A stretch of DNA of 64,000 nucleotides from contig JAKCPI010015603.1 in assembly GCA_023213315.1 (NCBI GenBank), positions 120,673-184,672 of the forward strand, written 5' to 3'. The translations under genes were made by a program, and so were the position numbers. The notes under the pieces are model-generated. The model saw nothing but the letters and a program-made list of their open reading frames with translations. It was not told where the DNA came from and did not search any database. Below are positions 22,978 through 34,436 of this stretch, piece by piece; position 1 is the stretch's first letter, and each line of letters starts with the position of its first letter. This stretch comes from Euborellia annulipes. Taxonomy: Eukaryota > Arthropoda > Insecta > Dermaptera > Anisolabididae.

Positions 22978-24632
22978 TAAAAAAGAATTTTTTTTCCAAT
23001 TTTTTTGACAAACCAATAATGAGAGATTAATTTTTGAAAATTTACTGAAATAATCATAACTGTGAGTTCCTGATTTGAAAGTTGTTTTATAAGGCTTTTC
23101 GGCATCTGAAGCCATTTAGACAATAAACAATATTTATGCCCTAGTTTATTTAAAACTCACAAATGGGCGGGCCCTGAGTCATTTTGAGTTCGTCATAGTA
23201 ATAACTAAACGATAAAGGTATTTCAATTAATTTTGCACCATAATATAAAAATAAAAAGAATTTTAAATAAAGAAGGACTTTCTGGGTACCATTTTTCAAT
23301 TATTTATTTAACGGAGTTTTCGAAACTCGAAACACTAGTTCAGCCTTCCTCCATTTATTTATTTACATTAATATTTTTTTATAATAATATTAAATCTCTA
23401 TTTTAGAAATTCTTTAAATTGTTATTTAAATTACAAAATTTTATATCTTTCTTCAACCATTAATTAACAACACAAAAAATTTAAGATAAGTATTTAAATT
23501 TCTTAACTGCTGCATAAATAATAAAGTTTCCGCATGGTGTGAACACTCGTGTCGTTTTGTTTCAGACATAATGAGCAATTTAATATGATTAAAATTCAGT
23601 AAATAATAATAAATATTCATGATAATATTCATACATGAATAAATATTTCTATCATAGAATTAATTATTGATCATTACTTTATTATTATTACCTAGTAGTT
23701 CTTAAGAAATGGAAGTAAATAAATAAGATTCCATTGTCTAAAATTGTGTAAGTGAAATAAAGAATTTTACATATCATTTAAAACGAGGGGGGGGGAGATC
23801 AGTTCCCCGAAAAAAAGCGCGTTCGTGAATTGTTTGAAAACAGAAGATAAAACAAAAGGCGCATAATTTATTCAGGTTAATTAAATTTATTTGTTTTTAT
23901 GATTATAATATAAATATATCAAAGCAGGGAATTCGAGGCTAATATTTTTATTCATAAAAAAGGTAACAAATCCATATGTATTATAATATATAATTTCAAA
24001 TGTATTTTTTATACATTTATTATTTTTAAAATAATTAATAATTATTTTTAAATGGAAATGTTTTTATTTTGTTTTAAAACAAAAAAATTGTCTTCGACAA
24101 AAAATTCGATGCACACCCAAATTTTTATTTACATGTTTAATAAATTAAAAAAAAAAAAAAAAACTTTAATAAAATTTGCAGTTTAATAATAAGAATTTAA
24201 ATAGAAAAAACTAAAAACTTTTTTTTTCCCCATGACCAACTAACTATATAATACATATTAATTATGAAAATTTAGATTATCACACCGGAAAATTGTTGGC
24301 TATCAATTTAGATTTTGATTTGTATGGAAATTTGTTTCCTGTAGAGCACGTAACACTGTTATTTACTCTGTCATGTCTTTCACCAAATTGCAACTGAAAT
24401 CCCCTCGTAGTGGAATATTAAAAAACTCTCCACCTTCTCTTTCTATTTACATCAAATGGGCAACTAAGTTACACAACTTTCCCAATTCTCTCATGGATCG
24501 ATTGGCTTAAAATCTTATTTCTTTCAATCAAACCTTCTGTCACTAATAATGCAAAATTTCGGAAGAATAAAAATAAACAATTCTCCGACGTTTCAAGCTT
24601 TCAACCCAGAGCAAACAAATTAATCTTAAAAA
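22978..24632. other. AT-rich, Penelope-like trace only
   Basis: A possible Penelope-like trace reads on the minus strand at about 23300-23345 (GGCTGAACTAG ... TTTCGAAAACTCCG). No genes seen. Confidence 0.35.
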
Positions 24633-24634
24633 TA

Positions 24635-25175
24635 CAGGGTGTCCCAAAATGAAAGAGCAGATTTCAATTTCGTATTACAGACAAACTATGAAAGATAGAC
24701 ACATTGCGCATGTCATTGGATAGAGGAAGGTTCAAAGTTTTGACACAGCAGCGCTCTTGTTTGTTTATAGCAACATTTCGTCTACACCATAGGAAAAGTC
24801 ATTTTGTGTGTTTGAAGAGATCTCAATCCATTATCCATTATCAATTCATTATTCAAGTGCAACGTGCGTTTCGCAGTCGATTCAAAAAACAGCCGCCTCG
24901 GCACAAGCAGATTTATGATTGGCATACAAAATTTGCCCTAAGAAATCCACAAGACGGGCAAGCCAACAACTTCAACTTATGTGTTCTTAGTCGACGCCTG
25001 CATATGAAGCCTTACAAGTTACAGTTGCTCATGTTGAGTGTATGATGTAGTGTATGATGTAGTGTCAAAACTTTGAACCTTCCTCTATCCAGTGACATGC
25101 GCAATGTGTTTCTATCTTTCATAGTTTGTCTGTAATACGATATTGAAATCTGCTCTTTCTTTTTGGGACACCCTG
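24635..25175 (+). mobile_element. TA-flanked element with about 112-bp TIRs
   Basis: TA at 24633-24634 and 25176-25177. The ends start CAGGGTGTCCCAAAA and are inverted over 24635-24746 and 25062-25175 with few differences. CAGGGTGTCCC ends are typical of a mariner-like group in arthropods. The unique centre is about 315 bp and keeps a piece of coding sequence. Confidence 0.9.
24704..25045 (+). pseudogene. Transposase N-terminal helix-turn-helix remnant
   Basis: An open frame of 113 codons overlaps the left terminal repeat. Only residues about 52-76 look like a protein family: QRAFRSRFKKQPPRHKQIY followed by DWHTKF resembles the N-terminal helix-turn-helix (DUF4817-like) of transposases from CAGGGTGTCCC elements, which would bind the terminal repeats. 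The catalytic DDE domain is absent, so the element is non-autonomous. The start codon lies inside the terminal repeat and is unlikely to be original. Confidence 0.5.
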
Positions 25176-25189
25176 TACAAATATTTTAC

Positions 25190-25267
25190 AGATTTCACAT
25201 CGAATTTTTGACATAATCGCAATACTTTCTCTCTATATATTACATATATACGTAAGAGAAAGTAAAA
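25190..25267 (+). repeat. Family A fragment (right terminal hairpin)
   Basis: CATCGAATTTTTGACATAAT, then ATACTTTCTCTCTATATATT ... GTAAGAGAAAGT: only the right end of the family, next to the MITE. Confidence 0.8.
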
Positions 25268-25862
25268 AAGTGTAGTGGCTGTCCCATTGCTTATAAAATA
25301 ACATCAAACTATTAAATTTTTGTCTCGTTCAGTTATCCAATGCATCTTTATACCATTTATTTTTGTGTCCTTTACTAGAATACATTATCCGACTTGTTGA
25401 ACAAAAATTGCCCGGATAACCGTGTTAAAATGCTAAATGCTTAGCTATTATCATGGGTTATTGAAATTGCTCTTTTGATTGGAGTCTCCTCATTTTCGAT
25501 TAGAGCTCGATGCTAATACAATAATTGCATTTACTCGCTGGAGATTAACATTATTTTTTTTAATAGGGATCAAATATTCAAATAGCGAATAATCTATTTT
25601 AGTATAATATTATTCTTTTAATTTTATTGAATACATACGTATAAACGAAAACATAAATAAAAATAAATATCTTTTTAAAATTCAATTTATGTAAATTTAT
25701 CAATTAATGTTTAAATCTTGGTCTTCTTTCATCTTAAGACATTTGGAGTTTAAAATTGAAACAGAAATTCTTTATTTTAAGAAGAATTGAGAACATTATC
25801 TTGGACAATGTTTTGAAATATAAAATAATTTTTATCAATTTTATTTTATTCACTCTAATCAA
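25268..25862. other. No gene seen
   Basis: Contains ATTATCCGAC and CCCGGATAACC (about 25385-25425), faintly like pogo-type end words. Otherwise AT-rich. Confidence 0.3.
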
Positions 25863-26520
25863 CAAGGCCGGATTGAGTAGTCGTACGGTCCGGGAAAATT
25901 CTAGCTCGACCGGCCTCATCTATAGTATATTTTATATATACAGTATGTACTGTATATTCTCAAAAAGTAATAAAATTTTGCAGTTTGATATTAAGAATTC
26001 ATTTGCATATATAGTAATTGAAAATTTTGTCTATTTTTGACCCGCAGTAACTCGGTCTACAAATTCATTTTATGCACCAAATTTTAATAGATTTAATGCT
26101 CTACAACTTTGCATAGGACCACAAAATATGTTTACGACATAGTTTACGAAATATAAGCGAAAAACTGAAAAAAGTCCAAAATTTTTGATGTGCGGGGGGC
26201 ACAAGGGGGGAGGGGCGGCCTCCAAGTTGGTCCTCGAGGTCGAACAATTTAAGATAGACATTCTAGAGTACCCCATCCTCCATGGGCAATCACAGGGACC
26301 CTTGTACCCTTGTTTAATTGAGTTTAGAAATTTCATTCTATTTGTGGTCTCGAAAAGACCGCAGCCTCGAAAAGCCCGAGGCCCTAAAAAGCCAGAGGCC
26401 TCGAAAAGCCCGAGGCCCTAAAAAGCCAGAGGCCTCGAAAAGCCCGAGGCCCTAAAAAGCCAGAGGCCTCGAAAAGCCCGAGGTCCTAAAAAGTCAGCGG
26501 CCTATCGAGATATTCCCAAT
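25863..26520 (+). repeat. GC-rich unclassified repeat region
   Basis: A clear compositional island (GGCCGG, GGGGGGCACAAGGGGGGAGG) with overlapping open frames on both strands that show no domain. It may be a transposon of its own; no paired ends were found. Confidence 0.4.
26365..26502. repeat. 34-bp tandem repeat, about 4 units
   Basis: CCTCG starts at 26365, 26399, 26433 and 26467, exactly 34 bp apart. Each unit is CCTCGAAAAGCCCGAGG plus CCCTAAAAAGCCAGAGG, that is, two small hairpins with AAAA loops. The period is not a multiple of three, so it is not a protein repeat. Confidence 0.92.
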
Positions 26521-27695
26521 TCTCCCGACCGCCTGCTAATTAACCACCTTGACCAAGAAAAAAACCACTGAGTTAATTTAATAGTTTTTAATAGTTATTA
26601 TTATTAAATAAAGATTTTTTTATATAAGATATCTTATACTGTTCAAATAAACCACAAATACCAGAAAACAAATATATTTATTTATTATTCAACTTCAAGA
26701 GATATTCTTTACAGGATCAATAAAATTACAAAAATGTGAAGTTGTTTGTAAACAAATTCGGTTAAAAAAAGTCTAAATAAGGGACATTTTTCATTTTTAA
26801 ATATCAGTTCACCAGCTGATTTTTACAATAACACTAGCGAAAATTTATGGAAAAATATTATTTTATAGTTTAGACTTTTACAGAAATAATATGAAAAGAA
26901 TTTATAAATCCCTACTATAATGTAAAATGGTTCTAAACTTTTGATACTGACAATAAACAGACAGCTGTTTTGTATTATATTTATTGGGTGTTGCAAATCC
27001 AAAATTCTCCATTGAAACTTAGAAACATTTCTCGATCTTTGATAATTGTTTAAATATCAATTTTTTTTATTAATTATTAAATAAATAAAACGCCATTGAT
27101 TTATAAAATTATTAAAAAAAAAAAAAATTAGATTAATTTCAATTCAAAGGCTTGATTTTTTTTTCTCAAAAAGGAATTTATAAGAGCACAACTTGACTTG
27201 TTCTTAATAAAGAGGGAATTTGTAATCAATAATTTCATTAATAATTTTGATTCCAATTCCTTTTAAACGATTATTAAGACTAATTATAAACCAAAGCAGA
27301 TATTTTGAATTAAAAAAAAAAGTAAAGGAAAAATTAATTAAAGGAATTTTTATTATTCATCTCTAGTGAAACAAAAAATTCTTTTCAAATAGAGTAAAAA
27401 AATATCATGGAAACGGATTTTAATAAATTAGTTTAACAGAGAAAAATAATAAAAAGGGAAGGGATTTTTAATCAAATATAATAAATCATTTAAGCTTTCA
27501 CGATTGTTATCATTAGAAATGAGATATTTTTTTTGGCAATAATCGTATCGTGGTTTATTTTACTTAGCAATTAATAATACATTAATTAATATTTCAAAAT
27601 TAACCAATAAAATGGGGTTTAAATATTGTGTGTGCAAGAAATCAGGTAAGTTTTCCTACTAAGCCAGAGGTTGTTAGTTATATTTAATTTAAAAA
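26521..27695. other. AT-rich, no gene seen
   Basis: No repeat family of this window and no coding frame. Confidence 0.4.
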
Positions 27696-28262
27696 AAAAA
27701 TCTGGTGTGACTGGTCGCACAGCACACAATTTTCTCTTAATAAATAAGAAATTATATATAATATTTAAGATATTATATATATCGCGTATGTGAGCCGCGA
27801 AATTTATATAATTAAATATTTATTAATTCATATACCCGAAAAAAATAAGGGTGTGCCGCCGGGAATTGAACCACGGATCCTCCAATTTGTACTCGGAGTA
27901 CAAATACGGGCATTCCGAGTACAATTGGAGGATCCGTGGTTCAACTCCCGGCGGCATACCCTTATTTTTTCTGGTATATGAATTAATAAATATTTAACTT
28001 TCTCTTGTCTTTGCGTTCTGTGCTTGTCACACCAGACTTTTTGTGTCGACATTTGGTTTCCACCGGTAAAATTTATAAACATGGGAAAGTTTGTTACCAT
28101 GGCAACCTTATCTTTCCTATGAAGTATAAGAGTAAAGTGTACTTCAAACAATTTTGAGGGTAAAATGAGAATATACATTTGAAAGAGCTTTTAATAAATA
28201 TTTGATTATTGAATTTTAATCAAAATTGTTGAGAATTTGAGAAAATCGAAAAAAAGTCACTA
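27696..28262 (+). repeat. Family A copy (forward) with split terminal hairpin
   Basis: Hairpin arms TGGTGTGACTGGTCGCACAG...TTTTCTCTTA (27702-27740) and TTTCTCTTGTC...GTGCTTGTCACACCA (28003-28035) are separated by about 260 bp instead of the usual short loop. The body then runs to about 28262, where family G begins. Confidence 0.8.
27814..27998. mobile_element. Palindrome of two inverted tRNA-like halves
   Basis: The arms AAATATTTATTAATTCATAT...ACTCGG and CCGAGTAC...ATATGAATTAATAAATATTT are inverted over about 80 bp. The right arm reads GGATCCGTGGTTCAACTCCC: GGTTCAACTCC is a perfect pol III B box. The left arm carries the same on the minus strand. Each arm ends with a T-rich run followed by GGTATATGAA. 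No A box was seen, so these are tRNA-derived 3' halves, not tRNA genes. Confidence 0.65.
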
Positions 28263-28273
28263 AAAATTAAAAC

Positions 28274-28492
28274 TACAATTAAAAATGCATGGGAGGGGAT
28301 GGGAACCCGTGACCTCTAGCACAAAAATAAAATTTAAATGATTAAAATTAATTAGCCGCTGGCTCTAAGAAGAAACTCAAAAATGGATAAGAGTCACTTG
28401 GACAAGAGCGTGGGGGATGCGAGTGGGCGAGGGAATATTATATAGTAGAGATAAAATAGAACGTCGGAAAATAAAAAAAACTCTCGAGATCA
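28274..28492. repeat. Family G, copy 2
   Basis: Nearly identical to 18983-19191. On the minus strand GAGCCAGCGGCTAA (A-box-like) and GGGTTCCCATCC (B-box-like) lie at tRNA-like spacing. Like copy 1 it abuts family A sequence. Confidence 0.7.
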
Positions 28493-28830
28493 AGTTTATA
28501 TCTCTTTTCATTTAAAAGTTATTTAGAAATCAAAAATAGTCTGAAATTATAAAAAAATCTCAAAATCCATTTATTTTCCTAATATTTCAGCGAAAAAAAC
28601 AAAACAAATTGATATATTAAAAGTTATAAATAATAGTGTTTTAAAAAGTTACAATAAATTGAATAAAATTAAAAAAAAAATTCTCTTTTATAACATAAAG
28701 GTTATTTTTAATTAAGTTATATATAATTTTAAGGAAATAACAAAAAAAAAAAGTTAAAAGCATTTTAAAACTAAAATCCATTTCTAACTCAATTAAACCT
28801 TTTGTTTGTCGCGTTTTTTTTTTTTTTATT
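28493..28830. other. AT-rich, no gene seen
   Basis: A/T homopolymer-rich; it would be downstream of the candidate exon below. Confidence 0.4.
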
Positions 28831-28950
28831 TTATTTTGAAAAATAAAAATACAAAATCTGGTTAACCACTTGCCTCTTTGAAGGTGTCTTTAATATTTCG
28901 AACCGAAACTCCTCTTAGGCTCTAGTCCTTTTTAATTCCCTTTCGTTGCT

Positions 28951-29064
28951 TCAAAAGGTAATTTTTCCAGGCTTGATTGCACCATAATACGCTTTTGCCT
29001 CAAGTAAATATTCAATCAAATTTTCAAAATAAATATTTGTTCTCTTGATTTGAATTCTCTCAAC
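28951..29064 (-). CDS. Candidate terminal coding exon, unidentified
   Basis: I do not recognise the protein. On the minus strand a good acceptor (TTGTTTTTATTCTTACAG) ends at 29065. The frame that follows in phase 0 has 37 codons and a TGA; it opens VERIQIKRTN and ends YGAIKPGKITF, with mixed codons unlike the neighbouring AT noise. About 110 bases after the stop, AATAAA-like words occur (about 28835-28848), as a poly(A) signal should. No upstream exon could be assigned; it would lie to the right, possibly far away. It could also be a processed relic or a chance open frame. Confidence 0.4.
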   Translation of the reverse strand, partial: VERIQIKRTNIYFENLIEYLLEAKAYYGAIKPGKITF

Positions 29065-29559
29065 CTGTAAGAATAAAAACAAGAATCGATATGATTCTAT
29101 AGTACATTCACAGAAGTTTTTTTTTTTTTTTTTATTTAAAATATCTCTCAATCTATCATTTTGGTCCGTGCATATTAATTTAAATAAATTTTATCACTCA
29201 GAGCGGACATTAAACAACTGACCTTTTGATAATGAGCTCTCTTCGCTCTAAAAGAATTAGTTAGAAGGTTGTTAAAACAGTAAAAAATTTTCAGGAAACG
29301 CCTTATACTATACTTTTGCAAAGTTCAACGAATACTTGAATGTTCGTTCACTCGTTCACTCATGAACGAATACGTAAACGCTCGTCTTCCCCTCCTCTCT
29401 TCGTGTAAAAGTTAAAAACACCAGACGAAGAACCGCCAACTGACTATATATCATTACTCTAACCTCGTGGCATTTTAAGGGATGCAGCGTTTCGTAACGC
29501 TTTTTAGAAGTTTAATCGAACTTGTTCCACTTTCATTTGTAAAACTCATAGACAGGTCT
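29065..29559. other. No gene seen
   Basis: Possible intron of the exon above. GTTCGTTCACTCGTTCACTC near 29343 is a short direct repeat. Confidence 0.3.
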
Positions 29560-29815
29560 ATTCTCTAAAAACAGGCGTTAAAATTTAAAATAGGTGTTAA
29601 AAAGTAATGTAAAAACAATCAGCGTTAAAAATGCTATTCAAAATCACTTCCTTGCCTCAAATAGCCATTCTGTAAACAAAAATTTAAAGCCAAAGCGTTA
29701 ACATTTAGTAAATAGTGTTAAAAATTAATTCCATGTCTAGGGGCTGCTTTTAATATTTTAACGTCGTGTTTAAAATAAACATGGCGTCCTTAACCTAAAA
29801 AGTAAGGTTATGATT
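29560..29815 (+). repeat. Family C, copy 1
   Basis: Shares GGTCTATTCTCTAAAAACAG, GTTAAAAAGTAATGTAAAAA and CAATCAGCGTTAAAAA with 63056. The word GCGTTAAAA recurs many times in both. Confidence 0.75.
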
Positions 29816-31534
29816 TTGATGTGTGGCTGATATCAAACTTCGCAGCTATTTCACGATCTGTTACTGCCCGGATTCTTTGAAATAATTATTGGTCTTTTCA
29901 TATACAAACTAATTTGTCTTTTTGAACCCATTTCGGAAAAGAATAATCATAAAAAATAAAAAATTCACTTGGTGCATTTTTTGCTCTCTATTTAGTAAAA
30001 TGAATATTTTAAAACGAATAAATTAAAGAATAAATACATCTTTTTACAAAAATGTGGAGAATTTTAATTCGTTTTCAATATTTAAGCTTGCCAAATTTGT
30101 TGATATAACTTATATGTAGGTAAAGTATATGCAGGGCTGGACTTATGTGGAATTAGTTACAAGCTACAAGTTCATTTTGTAGAACTAGTTACAAGATACT
30201 AGCTACTGTAACGTTATATCAAAGTCCCTTTGAAAAAAAAAAATCTCTCTTCAGGTAACTCCGCGAAGCAGAACAGTATAAACGATTTAAGTGATTTTTG
30301 TTTATAAAATTATATGTTCTATTCATTGAATATTATTTGAATAGATTTGTGAATAAGAATTTTGAGTAGAAGTTTCGCTTCTCTAGTGTTATGAATTCAC
30401 TGTGTTTTTTTTTTTAATTGAATATCAGTCCATATTCTTTAATACTAATATTCTTAGATATAATTAACTTATTATACTTGAATTTCATTATTTATTATAT
30501 TATAAAAAAATTGTATTTGATCGATGAACGGATCAGCTAGTTTATTTAATAAAAAAAAAAAAATAATAATTGGTTTTATTGACATTTTTGATTTTAACTT
30601 AATTCATTAATGTCAATTCCATTTTTCCGAATGATATTCGCACCACTTCCGCCCCCACCCCTTCATCTAATAATTTTGAACCGCAGACCAACTCTTGATA
30701 TGGATCATCATGAAACAATAAAATTATATTTATATCTATTGTATAGTACTAAAATAATGTTATTCTATTAGAATTGACATACCATATAGGATTAATTTGT
30801 ACCTTATGAATGCTTGAAATATTTATTTCTCGTAAAAGGATCAATATGAAAAATGAATTAATAACTCTGTAAAATTTAATTTTCTCTCTCTTTTAAAGGA
30901 GATAATCCCTTGAAAACATCGTTTTGTCATTTGAGGAGAGGGAAATGGATCTTAAAGAAAGGAAGTTTTCATGCCTTATCACCTCCAATCCTCTCTTTTA
31001 AGCAATTGATAACCAGATAATATTCCCAAGGAAAATTATTTGCATTTTGTCTTAGATTTCTTCAATGGGTTTTAATTACTCAGAAAGTGTCATTGTGGAA
31101 TTACCATGTTACGAGTTTTATTTATAAACAGTTCAATTTTTTTTTTCTAATTAATGATCTTTTTAATAAGATATCTGTATCATTTTAATTTAATTTTTAT
31201 TAGTTTCTTAAGGCGCTTCAGGAGGGCACATTGAATTTTTAGTCCCAAACTACTGAAGCATTTTAAAGTATTTTTTATGCAGTTTTGTTTTAATGAATTA
31301 AAATTAGTGAGAATTTTTCATAATTGATTGCTTTTTTTTTAATTATGATTAATTAAAAAATAAAGAAAATTATTATTTTTTAATATTTGTAGAAAATGAA
31401 AAAACCCTCAATTATGAAAATTGTAATTTTTTTTAAAATCTAAATTGTAAAAATCATTAAAATCCAAACTATAATAATTAAATAAAATGGGACCGAGTTA
31501 AAATATAAATTTAGGTATTTATTTAAAAATAGTT
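29816..31534. other. AT-rich, no gene seen
   Basis: GCAGGGCTGGACTTATG at about 30132 resembles a hAT-like end, with AAGTCCCTT at about 30222 as a weak partner. No coding evidence. Confidence 0.35.
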
Positions 31535-31820
31535 TAGCACTCTTGCAAAAGATGGCAGGCTAGTCTAACAGCCGGAATTATCAGATCACTTATAAGCCAA
31601 TATTTATATATTTTTAAGCTGTTATAAATGATCATATAATATATAATATTTATAAACTATTCAATATTAAAAAATCAACGAAAATTAAACAAATACATGA
31701 GATTAAAAATAGCCCTACCATTCTGCCATCTGTTAGCAAATTTTCGTAATATTTTGGTAAATTGGCTAAATTTTTAAGACCCCCAACGTCATCTTATCGG
31801 CAAAAACATGCGAAGAGCTT
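31535..31820 (+). repeat. Family E, copy 1
   Basis: AGCACTCTTGCAAAAGATGG on the left and CCATTCTGCCATCTGTTAGC inside are imperfect inverted repeats. The whole is present inverted at 46710-47000, where ATTGCAAGAATG is its end. Confidence 0.6.
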
Positions 31821-32464
31821 TGCCTCCCTAATCGCCTTAATAATAAATCGGATCCATTTTAAAGAGTGTTGAAGTAATCGCAGTCATGTATATTAAGGGC
31901 AAACATGAATATTAGAAATTTTCTTAATAGCAATATTTTTTTTTATGTCTAATTAAAAAAAGTGATGATAATAAACTTTTTTTTTCACTTTGATAAGAAA
32001 ACATAAACTCGAGTTTGCTGGTGGCGCTGATTCATTTTTTGATTTTAATATTTATTAACAAAAAAAAAAAATGTTTAGAAATTTATTTATTAGAACGAAT
32101 AAAAGTAAATTTTCTCAAATACATTTTTGTTAATGAATAAATCATAAAAAAAGAGAAATAAATAAAACAATAAGCAGTTTGTGCCGAGAGTTTCAAGAGA
32201 AAAGCTCTTTCTATCCTGAGATATTTTTCTTTTCTCAAACATAATGTCTTTCTATTTTTTTTTTTTTTTTTTTTAATTTATTAATTGTTAGTGGAAAAAA
32301 TATACTTGCTTGTAAAATTCATATTTGATTTTTTTTTTTTTTTTTTAGTTTAGAGATAGAACCCAACGAGCGAAAGGAGGCGAATGAAAAAACTTAGTTT
32401 GTCTGATTCTGTAAAGTATAATAATAAATTTATTTAAATTTACGATTTCAATTTTTTTTTTTAT
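31821..32464. other. AT-rich, no gene seen
   Basis: Several long A or T runs (32060, 32255, 32330). Confidence 0.45.
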
Positions 32465-33412
32465 TAGAGAAAGTAGTGCAATCATGTCAAAAATTCGATG
32501 TCGAGATTTTTTATAGATATACACTTTTTTAGGTCTCCTGAGTCCAAAAAAAGTGGGTCCCGCAAATTGGTCTGTCTGTATGAAACGATTTTTAGCATGA
32601 AGGAATTGAGCTACCGGATTGAAATTTCATATTTAAATTAGGTACCCTCCCGGACACTCAAAATAAGCTTTTGAACAAAACCGGTTAAAAAAGACTAGTA
32701 CTTTAATGATGTACTTTTATAGTTTTTATCGATTTTCTCAAAATTTGCTCCACCAAAATTGTTTAAAATTCAAAAATCAATTATTTTTTACATGCGCTTT
32801 AAAATGTATATTCTCATTTTGACCTTAAAGTGTGTTGAAGCACACTTTACTCTTGTACTTCATAGGAAAAATAGGAGAAATGGTTGCCACGGCAACAAAA
32901 TATAAATCTTTTTCTTTTTAGATTAAAATTATATAAATTAACTATTTTTTAGATGCTCTTTAAAAAGTACATCAGTAAAATTTTTCGTGAAAATTGTTTG
33001 AAGTACACTTTACTGTTGTATATCATATTTTCAAATTCATTTTCCGGCTCTTCCTTCCATAGAGCCAATGTTAAATCCTTTGGGGATTTGCTTGTTAATT
33101 TAGATTCAAAAGGAGGGTCTCCTTTGGAACTTTTTACACATTTAAAAAAATGTTTTCCAACCCTTATGAAATCTTGTTTTTATTTAGGATTCTATATTGT
33201 GTATAAAATGTCCAAATATGAAATTGAAATTTTGACAAATAACCATAGTTTATTTCAAGCAGTCAACATTTAAAATGCAAGTTTAGAACTAAGGTGTTAT
33301 GGGAAACTAAATATATCTCGACACAAAAAAATCTGGTGTGACCAGCACGGTGGACAACTTTCTCTTACCGAAGGGGAAGAGAAAATTGTGTGCTGTGCGC
33401 CAGTCACACCCG
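32465..33412 (-). repeat. Family A copy (reverse), the most complete
   Basis: Contains all blocks in order: AGAGAAAGTAGTGCAATC, AATTCGATGTCGAGAT, CTCCTGAGTCC, AATTGGTCTGTCTGTATG, TAAGCTTTTGAACAAAAC, GACTAGTACTTTAATG, TCGATTTTCTCAAAATTTGC, GTATATTCTCATTTTG, TTGAAGCACACTTTACTC, GGTTGCCACGGCAACA, CATCAGTAAAATTTTTCG, GGCTCTTCCTTCCATAG, TCTATATTGTGTATAAAATG, ACTAAATATATCTCGACAC. It closes with a strong hairpin (TGTGACCAGCACGG...GCGCCAGTCACACC). An open frame of 106 codons (32953-33273) runs through it. Confidence 0.85.
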
Positions 33413-34009
33413 ACTTTAATATTAGTTTATGTATTTAATGAACATAACTCACAAACCACTTATTGCGTTCATTATTTACAAAAACGATATTTTTTTTTTA
33501 TTATTATTTTGTATATATATTTTAAGAAATAAATCTAAACCAACGAAATCTTAATTATTCTTGGCAATAGTGAAGAATATAAAAAAACAAACAAACAAAC
33601 AATTCAACAAAACAAAATGAATGACGGCTGTTTGGAAAATGTTGTGATTGATGTTGATTGTATTTTTTTTTATCCTCGCTGCTCGGAAAAGTGAACAAGG
33701 AAGACTCTGTTTTCTATGGAAATGACCCTAGAGAATTTGTCTTTTTATTATAATCCGCAAGGATCATTTATTTTTATCATAATCCGTCAGGTGTCCCCTC
33801 TAACTCTAAGTGCCTCATCAACACCGCCACGCTCGGCAAACTGCTTCTTTCGTTTTAAATAATAAATAATTTCGTAAAGGATAAAAAAAATCTTTCTTTA
33901 AAAAAAAAAAACGCTTGCTTATAATTGAACTTTTCTAAAACGTGAAAGATTTTATTTTTCATTGGTTCTATTTAAAATAATTATAATTTGGCCAAAAGAT
34001 ATTTAATTA
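33413..34009. other. No gene seen
   Basis: The section 33600-33860 has ordinary complexity but no supported frame. Confidence 0.4.
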
Positions 34010-34400
34010 AGATGCTCTTTAAAATGTATATTCTCATTTTGCCCTTGATATTTTTTAAACCGCACTCTACTCTTGTACTTCTTGGAAAATTCGTAGAAGA
34101 AATGGTTGCTATAAATTTTACATTTTGAATCCAAATGTACTGTGGAAAACAAAATATATGTCGACACAAAAAAATCTGGTGTGACAAGCAGAGAACACTA
34201 TTTTGTCTTACCATAAAGAAATTATACAAATTTTTGGTTTTGCGAAAAACAAAAATAAATTAATATATCAAAACGCAAGAGAGAAAATTTATAGGGATAA
34301 TTAAATATTTAAATTTTGTTACCATGGCCTTATTTTCCAATCTTTCCTATGAAGTACAAGAGTAAAATGTGCTTCAAACAATTTTTGGGGGAATCTAAGA
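34010..34400. repeat. Two family A fragments, head to head
   Basis: Reverse fragment 34010-34213 ends TCTGGTGTGACAAGCAG; forward fragment 34295-34400 carries GTTACCATGGCC and GAAGTACAAGAGTAAAATG. Probably a copy broken by an inversion. Confidence 0.7.
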
Positions 34401-34436
34401 ATAGGAGTATATTGAAGAATTGCTATCTATATTCCT

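Noticed and set aside
26070..26421. Proline- and glycine-rich frames on both strands
   Set aside because: Caused by G/C runs and the 34-bp array; a period of 34 shifts frame every unit.
27828..28178. 116-codon minus-strand frame
   Set aside because: It runs through a tRNA-like palindrome and family A sequence and its matching plus-strand frame mirrors it; a product of the palindrome.
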